64,000 nucleotides of DNA from Toxotes chatareus. Lineage: Eukaryota > Chordata > Actinopteri > Toxotidae. The stretch covers positions 6,585,950 through 6,649,949 of the forward strand of contig CM028893.1 in the NCBI GenBank assembly GCA_016801885.1. Reading direction: 5' to 3'. Made by a program: the position numbers and the translations under genes. Below, piece after piece: positions 56,131 through 64,000 of the stretch. Every line of letters starts with the position of its first letter. The stretch's first letter is position 1. The notes beneath the pieces were generated by a model that saw only the letters and a list, made by a program, of their open reading frames with translations, searched no databases and was not told where the DNA came from.

Positions 56131-57454
56131 ACTGTCAGACTGGACTGATATAGGGCATGAAATGTTAAGCATCATGAATGAGCTTTGCTTGTATTAAATT
56201 TGTTTATTTATGTATTGCAGAAAATACTTGTAATAGGGTTTGCCAGTCTCAGTCATTACAACTTTTACAACCCAACGAGACAAACCTTGTTTACCTTACA
56301 TATGGAGCTCAAGATGCAAACCTTGGTCTCTGGGGTCAAAGTCCTATGATTTGTGTGCTCCACCATCCACCCTAAACTCCTCACAATGAGTTCTGTGCAA
56401 GGATGTAATGGATTATAAAAAAATCTAAATATATTTGGCAAAACAAATTAGTGATATATAAATGTATTTTTGTCAGACCATAAATTGCCTCACTTTATGT
56501 CATAATTCCAACAGTGACAAATATGATTAATCGGCTTTAAGTACTAGTAGAAATAGTGCACAGCTACTGCTGGTCTTGTTGCAGAAAATGTATTTGTGTA
56601 ATTGTCATTGCACTATTTTATAATTTTGAGAGGCTCACTCTTTTTGTTACCATGAAATTCTTCCTCCTTTATCCACCTCTCCCTTCCTCTCTCTCTCTCT
56701 GCTCCGGTGTGTCTCCGATGATGGTTGTCTGCTCCTCGAATGCACTGCTGAGCATTGGCCAACAGTAAAACACACCTGGGTGTGTCCAGCCATCTGATGA
56801 ATGACCCTGCGGCTGGCGGTCGGATCGATACGAAGAGTGTGTGTTGGTGCGCGCACACGCCTCAACATGTTGTGCGTGTGAGACGAGCAGGCGCATTCTG
56901 CTGAGCTGGAAATCCCATTAAATCCTCGCTACCACACACATGCGTGCGCACACACACGCGTGCGAAAACACATACTTGCCTTAACACACTACAACCTCCT
57001 CTAACACACATTAGTAAACACACCCACTCGCTATCTATGTCTTTACTGACACACACCAGCCCACACAGAGCACGTTTCACAACTGTGTACTTACACACAA
57101 CACAGGCTCTGCCTTTGTTGTAAGAGGCCAGCTATAACTCACTGCTCTCCTGTACTGTACCAAGTAGAGCGATGCAAAGCTGCCGCTCTCCTCTCACTCC
57201 CTTAACACAACCAGGCAGTACCCTCAGATCTTCTCTTTTTTTGTCAGTGAAATGTCAGAATGCCTGTAACGGTGGTACTCAAGCAGCACAATATGTTTGT
57301 TGGTATGTGTTGTGGCGTAGTGATATGGATACTATGACTCATGTTTCTGCAGGCACCCAGCAGGCCTTTTGGCACTGTGTGTGCGTGTGTGTGTGTGCGT
57401 GTTGTGTAAGCAGCCACCTTGCTGCCCTTATGCCTTTGCTGAGAGTGTGCAGCA
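56131..57454. other. No gene seen; CA/CG alternation
   Basis: AT-rich to about 56660, then CA/CG alternating DNA near 56935-56970 (Z-DNA-prone) and a GT run near 57378-57402. The frames at 56613-57098 on the minus strand follow the repeats. Confidence 0.5.
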
Positions 57455-57665
57455 TTGGCATTCGAAATAATCTCTTTCTATCTGTCTCTGTGTGCTTATC
57501 CCCCCTCACTTGATCCCTTCTTTCCGTCCTTGTCTCTCTTTCTGCCTAACACCTTCAATCCGCCGGTTTCCCTCCATCCTTCTTTTGTGTACCACTGTCT
57601 TTTGTCAATCTCGATTCATCTGTCATCTCTCCCCTCTTTCGTTCCTCTCTCCATCCGGGGGCCCC
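57455..57665 (+). repeat. Pyrimidine-rich tract
   Basis: C/T-biased about 200 bp; Ser/Pro/Leu-rich frames are artefacts. Confidence 0.75.
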
Positions 57666-57900
57666 TAGCGTGACATTCTATCTCTGACACATCATGCATG
57701 TCCTGCTCCGATGATGCCAGCGCACTGACAGATCAGCCACAATGTGTGTCGTCTGGCTAGAGGAGGGGGAGAAGGAGGGAAGGGGTGGGGGGACAGATAG
57801 ACGGGGACGATCGCCCGCTCCCTCCGTCACCTACGACTGGCCAGTCAAACCACAAACAGATGTGTCGTTTTCCAAACTATCAGAGATGGCCTTTAGTTGT
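57666..57900. promoter_or_regulatory. Possible CNE-like block
   Basis: ACATCATGCATGTCC and GATGATGCCAGCGC words with CpG, split by a G-rich run containing a quadruplex motif at 57765-57792. Confidence 0.25.
57765..57792 (+). other. G-quadruplex motif
   Basis: G-runs of five, three, four and six with loops of seven, two and one bases; fits the canonical rule. Confidence 0.7.
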
Positions 57901-60224
57901 GACAAGAACGCATTTGAATATACAGATTTTGTCTTTGGTGCTTTGTCTGCTCATAGGCTTTCCATCGTCTGTTAGCGTGTGTATATTTCACACAAATGGT
58001 TGATAAATAGTGAAACATGACATCTATAGGGAGTTTAGGTGGGGACGATGTTATATCACACAAGACAAAAATCATTTAAACTTTGATAATGGGTGCATAT
58101 ATTTAGCTTTTTTTGTATTGTGTATTGCTGCCTCATTTTGTGTGGTAATCACCCTTGTCACTGCGATCATGCTTTTCCATAAGCCTGCACACACATCTAG
58201 CCTATGTAAGAATGCTTCAAAGTAACTGTTCACTAAAGCCTACAGGTCTCTAAAAATAGAAGTGATGCATCCCAAAGACCTAAATCTCTTTGACACAAAA
58301 ACCATTTAACTGTATGCACAACAAAAGACTCCAAAGTTGTTGCATAGACCAAACAACAAACAGGCACTTTTGCAAATTTAATGAGGGTGGCACAGTCGCA
58401 TAAATGCAGTTAGCAAATCTAACAGCAATCTGTCTGATGGATAATGACAAACTGACATTTTTAGGTCTGAGGGCAAGAGGAAAACAACAGGAAACCTTAT
58501 GGCATGTTTAAAATGGAGGTTTGAAGTGATGATGACCTAAATCAAAGGTCAGGACGTCGCCACATACTTAGATATTAAGTTTATTGTATCTGTAGTAGAT
58601 ATGAAAATGAAAATCAAGTTATTAGTCCCTGCTGCTAGCTAAGGCAAAAATGAATGACTGCATACTACAGCAGGAGAATAGTTGAATAAGTATTTTTGTG
58701 TCAGTATTTTGAGAAGAGAGCTTAAAGAACAAAATGAATCGAGTTAACTCCAACTATCCAATTTGAAAGGATGAACCCTGTCAAATGCACTTACTGAGGC
58801 AGTTTGATCACATCACTATCTCCAGTCAGTCCTTCAAATACTTTGGTGTAATGTGACTGTACTGTGTTTGTGTCGTCTCTGCTTTCTCTCACTATTTGTC
58901 CGTGTTGTGCCAGTGCGTGTTTATTCGCATGGAACAGTTAGCAAAACTTAATCAATGAATGCATAAACATGCGTGCCCTATACCACTGCACACAATGCAT
59001 AGATGGCAGCAGAGCACATGTATGTGGACAAGTAATTATATCTAATGCGTATGTGGAATGCCAGAGCTTATCTATCCTGTCGCTGGCTACAGCCTGGCCG
59101 ACTGGCTCAGCCCCATCTCTGACCTCTTCATCTGTCACTGGGTCACACTAGTACTTAAATGCCTGTTAGTCAAAGCAGTCCTACCAGTCATGTCACGCAA
59201 AGACAAGGCAAATTAAGACCCCCCTCCCCCCTTGCCCCATCCACCTCCCCTCCCTGAGCCACCTAGCTTTGCACAGTCTATTAAATCCCCTGTAGTATTC
59301 ACAGGACACTTACCCACAACAGCTAACCTGGATCTGGTTAGACCAGCTGTGTTACTACTAATGCACTCTACTTGTGGAGCCTAGCGTGCAGTCTATCCTT
59401 CCACCCTCCCCTCTTCACTTGCTCTCTCATTCTTGCCTGTAGCTATCTAACGTTGTATAACCTAAATTACCCTAGTGGAGCTCCCACTGTAAAAGCAGAA
59501 ACACCAATTGTCTACATTTCCAGGAAAAAGATAAAGCCATGTCAGACTTGGATGTTGGCAGGACTGACTACCACTCTATACTGTGTTATGAGTTATGTAC
59601 TAAGTTATGAGGCCTAATTATGTTTAGTAGTTTTAATATCTTGTCTATGTTACTTATGAATTTTTGTGCTGGTATTATGGATGTTACTATTTTTACCTCC
59701 TTTGAGCTGCAGTGCCACATAAAACAGATAAAATGTTCATCACACGTTAAGCGGTCATTGAAATTTTTTTATTTATTGCCCTGAAGGTGAGCTTAACATT
59801 TTGCACAAAACTGGTCTGACATATTGCCTAGCACATACAGCACCTTACATAATATTTAATGTTTATGTGGCCTTTGTAATATGTTGCATGTCAGCATTAC
59901 ATTTCAGAGAGGCACAGTTGTAACTTGTCATCGTGTACTGTGCATATTAACACACACACACGCTCACAGATTTACCACCTCACTCTCTGCCCCCACTGTC
60001 CTCTTTAAAACTGCACACTGTGTAACTTGAATTGCTTCAGCCTTGTGTTAAGGCAAATCCAAAAATCCATTGTTTTTGTTTAACACTGCGCTTTGACCGT
60101 GGCCTGAAGTGACTGCTACCCCCCACCCCCCGCCTTTTGTCCTCTCGCGCTATCCATCTCACTCTCTCTTCCCCAGGAGCTTCTTCAGTAGTAGCCGGGA
60201 CCCCTTCACTCTCTTTAAACCAAC
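57901..60224. other. No gene seen
   Basis: Over 2 kb of AT-leaning unique sequence with a C-rich patch near 59220-59250 and a small CA run near 59950. No frames worth keeping. Confidence 0.5.
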
Positions 60225-60340
60225 TGGATTTGTGCCTCCATAATGAACTCAGTCAGTGCAAGAGAATGAGCAGGATTAATCCAGCCAACGGCAACGAAGG
60301 GATTTGATGATGTCATCCGTATGAATGAACCAGTTAGCGG
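60225..60340. promoter_or_regulatory. CNE-like block with bicoid-type dyad
   Basis: GGATTAATCC at 60273-60282 is a perfect palindrome of the OTX/PITX/GSC core TAATCC. Around it are CATAATGAACTC and TTTGATGATGTCATCCG words. Confidence 0.3.
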
Positions 60341-60379
60341 ATTATTCCCTGTGAGGTGGAAGCAATCCAAATAAATGAA

Positions 60380-60600
60380 TGCGAACAGTGGGGCAAAGGG
60401 CAGAAGAGTTGGAGAAGGGATGTTGAAAAGGCAGATGAGAATTCTGCTTTTGAAACAGAAAGGTGGATGAGATGAAGAAAGAGACCAGGAGGGAAAAGAT
60501 AGTGGGACAGGACAGTGGAAAAGACAGAGACACAAAATGAATAATTGGGTTTGAAAATGATTGATGGATGAGCCAAGGGAGTCGAAAGAAAGGACAAATC
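60380..60600 (+). repeat. Purine-rich tract
   Basis: A/G-biased plus strand, giving Ser/Phe/Leu/Pro-rich minus frames (60215-60644) that are not real genes. Confidence 0.75.
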
Positions 60601-61639
60601 AGTGGAAGAAGATATAGGTTGGTTTCAAACCTCTGTCTTTCCATCTGTCAGGACAAATGGCATGGCGAGAGGTTGGTCTGGGCAGACAGTGCTTAGTGGG
60701 AGGTGTCAGCTTTGAGCTATGGGAGCGCCAGAGGAATCTGTCCCGGAGGCCCCAGCTGTGGCAATCACTGCTCAGTGGGCCGCTGGGCCAGAGCAATCAG
60801 GCCACCAGCAAGCCATCAGCTGAGCTCTCTCCCTTCTGTGTGTGTGTCACACACCTTGCCCATAATCCTGATCACCGATGTAGTTCTGCAACTGTGCAGC
60901 ATAGCTGGGAATTACACACTTGGCATTATAATGCGTCTCTAGTAAACACAGTAAAAATAGGTTTCCGTTTCCTCAACAAAATTACTCCACAAATCATCTC
61001 CTCAAGCAAAAATGATGTCCTTACAAATCAAATGTTAATACCTTGCCTTGCTTGTCATTGGGATATAATGCAGCTCAAATATTACATGTTGTCACAGTTA
61101 CTACATGTACGTATATATACACACAAGCTGTCAGTGTGAAAGTGTGAAAATCAGCAAGCAAATATTTGAGCAAACACTCAAAAATAGAGGCATGGGAGCA
61201 GTAAATTTTTTTTTTGTACCCAAAAGCACCACGCCATTTATCACATCACAGATGCACCATCACAGGCGCATACGGTAATGGGACCTCCTGAGACCAGATG
61301 TGTATCTTCTGATCCATGATAAAGGGGCTGTTTCTGATTGTTGAAGGTACAAATTTGTACCACTTCACCCTGAACGAAAGGCACTCTTCTAATATGCAGT
61401 AGCGTAGCATGCTAACTATCAAGTATGGTGGAACCCCTCCTTAGATAAAAAGTGGCTGTCATCTTTATGCGTACTGGATGAAGTACATGGGTTCTCTACA
61501 TGCTCCCCAGGAGAACAAACTTTCACTGTACATAATTTTAAAATGCAGAGAGAAAAAGCTGCACTTAAACAAATCATCGGGTAGTCCATTTAAACTTGTG
61601 CTAAAAGTCTAAAAGAAAGACAAGATATACAGATGCATA
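60601..61639. other. No gene seen
   Basis: A unique GC-bearing part at 60660-60840 may be CNE-like. The 160-codon plus frame at 60657-61139 has no domain, no acceptor and no recognised relatives. Confidence 0.4.
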
Positions 61640-62060
61640 TTCCGAACGCTTTGCTACTCTCCTCCTCTCTCCTCTCCCTCCCTTTCTCCTCTCCCCCTTC
61701 ATAAAGGTCCTAATGAGTTGTCGGCGGAGCTGAGGCAAGACATCCGTAATGTGCCATGAAATATGTAAGCCAGGCCTTTTGGAAAGTGTGTCTGTTTTAT
61801 GCCCCCCCTCCCCCTCCTCACCCTATCTCTCTTGCAGTAGTAGAAGGAGAGGAGGTTCCTCTTCTCTGATTAATGTGCACAGCAATGGCAGCAGGGGCAG
61901 GTAAGGGGGCGCGGCACAGCCCAACGTATGAATCCATCCCGATACTCTCCCTTTCCCCCTAATTAGATTATTGGACTGATGAGGTAGCACCAGAGATTAA
62001 GTCCTTCATCAGTTCTGAGAAGAGGGAGGGCGAAGAGACCGGGGGGAGGTGCATCATCCT
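61640..62060. promoter_or_regulatory. CNE-like block enclosing exon candidate
   Basis: GGTCCTAATGAGTTGTCGG, CCGTAATGTGCC, TGAAATATGTAAGCC, then a C-rich tract, the candidate microexon, and CCTAATTAGATTATTGGAC, GAGATTAAGTCC. CpG-bearing and unique. Confidence 0.36.
61838..61900 (+). other. Candidate 63-nt symmetric microexon
   Basis: A C/T tract with a CTCAC branch-like word leads to CTCTCTTGCAG|TAG, and 63 nt later GGGGCAG|GTAAGG. Only one of three frames is open, phase 2 at both ends, so inclusion adds 21 residues without a shift: the 20 fully encoded residues are SRRRGGSSSLINVHSNGSRG. Length, symmetric phase and strong splice sites fit a cassette microexon. No protein is recognised, and the two other frames contain stops. 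Confidence 0.22.
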
Positions 62061-62856
62061 CTCTCACCACATTCAACTGCCCACTTATTCCCTTGGTACT
62101 TCTCAACCACTGCAAATCTGCAGAGCAAAAGCAAGTAGCCAATGAGAAAATTCAAGGTTCCAGTCACAGGTGTGATCCAGTAGCGTTACCAACAGTGTTG
62201 AGTGGAGCTGCATCTTCAGTAAAGTAACTATGTACCAATGCTATTATTTTTATAACCACCAAAGTTCTGCCATAATCTGTTTACGGATGTGTTGGATCTA
62301 TTTTTACTTTCTTCCTGTCCTTGTATCTGTAGAGGCAATAGGCTGTACAAGACACTTTCAAAAATGAGGGGTCATCGAACACCTTGTTCAAAAGGGTCCC
62401 CCACTCTTACGCGCTTGCCCCTTGTCCACCCCTTAGCCTTAATTTACGGCTTAGACCTTTCTGGTTCTTTTTATATATGTCCCATATTCATTCACCTTCT
62501 GCAAACGGACATAAATCCCTCCCCTTTAGGGCTCTGGTATTTTAAGGCCTTGTTTTCAAAGTTGGAATGGCGAGCTCAGGGCCAAGCCAAGGAGCCAGCT
62601 CCTGCACTTTCATGTTTTATGACTCTAGGGTATTTCTTTTTCTGTGTGTCAGCAACTGCTTAAAGGTTTTCATGTATGATCGGATTAAATGTATGGAAGC
62701 CTGAAATTATATTTGAAGATCAGATCTTTGGGAATGTACCCATTGTGAAAAATCTTGTTTATGGAGGGGTAATGTATCAGTGCTGTTTCATGCAATGTGC
62801 TCAATCCAGCATATGTGACCGATTTGAACTTGTGTCCTCAACCTCAACTTTTCCAG
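62061..62856. other. No gene seen
   Basis: Unique mixed sequence. The 124-codon plus frame at 62289-62663 is unsupported. Confidence 0.45.
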
Positions 62857-63000
62857 TTACCCTGCAGGTTTATAAATGACCACTGGGTGCAAATGCCACT
62901 GTTGGAATTTTGGCTTTGCAGCTTGCAGAGTGGCTGGTGGCCACCATCTCGTGCCATAAATAAACTTACATGCACTGATGTGTGCACTAGCTCAGTACAG
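62857..63000 (+). other. Candidate exon, 133-144 nt
   Basis: Two possible acceptors (TTTTCCAG at 62856, CCCTGCAG at 62867) precede a segment ending AGTACAG|GTAAGA. One frame is open through the donor, including FINDHWVQMPLLEFWLCSLQ. With the second acceptor its phase matches the exon at 61838-61900. The peptide is tryptophan-rich and not recognised, and a long minus-strand frame overlaps it, so confidence is low. Confidence 0.12.
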
Positions 63001-64000
63001 GTAAGACTCTGACCTCTCTGTTGGATGCAGACCCAGCTGCTGTGCCTGGGGGAACTGAGTGGTGGGACTGGAGGGTCTGGGGGCAGCAACTGCAGACTGC
63101 TTTTAGTGCATTTAGCCTCACAGATTTCAAAGGCACCTGCATGCATATGAATGTTGTGCTTTAACTTTAAGACTATATTTGAGTTCCCATGCGCCGCATA
63201 CATGTCATTACTCATGTGTGTAAAAGAGCATGTGAGCACATGTAAGGAAGTGTCTAGGAGTTTGCCCTCTTGTCTGTTTTCCATGTGGCCATGCCACAGT
63301 CGGACTTTGGCCAGCACCCCTGTACCTAAAATATCCTTAGAGTTATGACTCATGATGTGTCCTCTGAAAATAAGACCCTTGATGTGTTGTCACACCTCTC
63401 TCTTGATTGCAGTGTCACCATTTTATGAGTCTCTATTTTCATAGAATGTTGCAGTTGGTGTGCAGTTGCCAGCAAGAGCCCGGGTGACAAGTGAGGCAAT
63501 GTCCTTGGCTACCGTAGTTGAAACAAAAGGTCTTATTGCTCATGACACAAGTCATATTTTACCTTGTCAGTTTACCTCCTTTTTAAACCTGCTCTGCAGT
63601 ACTCACAGCAGATACTGTACTTGTCCCACTTATTCAAGCGTAGGTCATTTGAATAATACAGTATGTTTATCATATAATTTCTGTGGTCTGCTGTTTATAA
63701 TTTCTCTGTACAGAACCCTATACCTATACCTTAGAAACCAGCATAAATTGAATTGGCCTCAGTAAAGTCTGGATCTACAGTGAGCCGTGTCAATCCGGCA
63801 TTGACACGTTGTTGTATCTCAATGAGGCTGCAACTTATTTATGACCACTGTCACCACTACACACTGTATCTGTGTGTGTTTGTGTGTAGGTTGGAAGGGA
63901 TGATTTGAAGCAACTTCCTGGATGATTTCCAGGAAAGTTTGCGAGGGAGTGTTTCTGTATGTGTTGTATGTGTGCATACATGGGTGAATGTGTCCTCTTT
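63001..64000. other. No gene seen
   Basis: Unique sequence with a strong acceptor-like CTCTCTTGATTGCAG near 63411 and no donor, and GT-rich patches near 63870-63890 and 63960-63975. Window ends in non-coding DNA. Confidence 0.45.

Noticed and set aside
62844..63353. 169-codon minus-strand frame
   Set aside because: No family signature, no promoter or splice pair, and the opposite strand is also open over part of it.
1..64000. CRISPR arrays, rRNA, tRNA, known microRNAs, complete transposons or viral genes
   Set aside because: No regularly spaced repeats, no cloverleaf, no familiar mature microRNA word, no transposase or polymerase motifs seen on either strand.

Overview
This window reads as nuclear DNA of a ray-finned (teleost) fish. 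Three things point there: many CA/GT, CT and poly-T/poly-A microsatellites; an AT-leaning, mostly CpG-poor background; and one diverged interspersed repeat at about 17485-17692 whose words match the 3' tail of L2-clade LINEs (Maui-like) common in teleosts. There are no bacterial-style genes or operons, and I see no recognisable protein-coding exon, rRNA, tRNA, known microRNA or CRISPR array. The open frames are short, overlap each other, and come mostly from pyrimidine- or purine-rich DNA. I read the window as a gene desert or the inside of a very large intron.

What the window does hold is a series of about thirty blocks of 100-500 bp that look like vertebrate conserved non-coding elements. 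They are non-repetitive, balanced in composition, and dense in ATTA/TAAT cores, POU octamers, PBX/MEIS-type and SOX-type words. The clearest are 3311-3770, 10140-10660, 16135-16500, 22985-23480, 25375-25800, 34725-34965, 37275-38045, 45885-46340, 46440-46690, 54390-54790, 55795-56130 and 61640-62060. Between them lie AT-rich filler, microsatellites and 200-400 bp one-sided pyrimidine or purine tracts. This is the usual layout of a regulatory block around a developmental regulator, which is not in view. That reading is inferred from texture only; I cannot align anything here.

Layout: 1-5 kb has several CNE-like blocks and a 70-bp tandem duplication. 5-10 kb has pyrimidine tracts, a CpG-bearing segment with a CRE-TATA pair and a 33-bp near-perfect palindrome (7376-7408), and a CTCF-like site (8673-8685). 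10-17 kb has CNE-like blocks and one copy of a two-copy dispersed repeat (13455-13549; partner at 22197-22284). 17-23 kb has the L2 tail and purine-rich DNA. 23-29 kb has the strongest CNE-like block, a recursive-splice-like site (23925/23926) and the best candidate exon (26824-26952). 29-37 kb is quieter apart from two hairpin-forming sequences and two CNE-like blocks. 37-49 kb has further CNE-like blocks, a candidate 35-nt microexon, and a CpG-rich segment at 47850-48240 with a textbook Kozak ATG. 49-64 kb is quieter, ending in a CNE-like block with a candidate 63-nt microexon.

The possible novelty is a set of small candidate exons with good splice signals inside or beside CNE-like blocks, plus a few structured DNA elements. 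Each splice pair could arise by chance in this many bases. I give them low confidence as features and state what would confirm or refute them.
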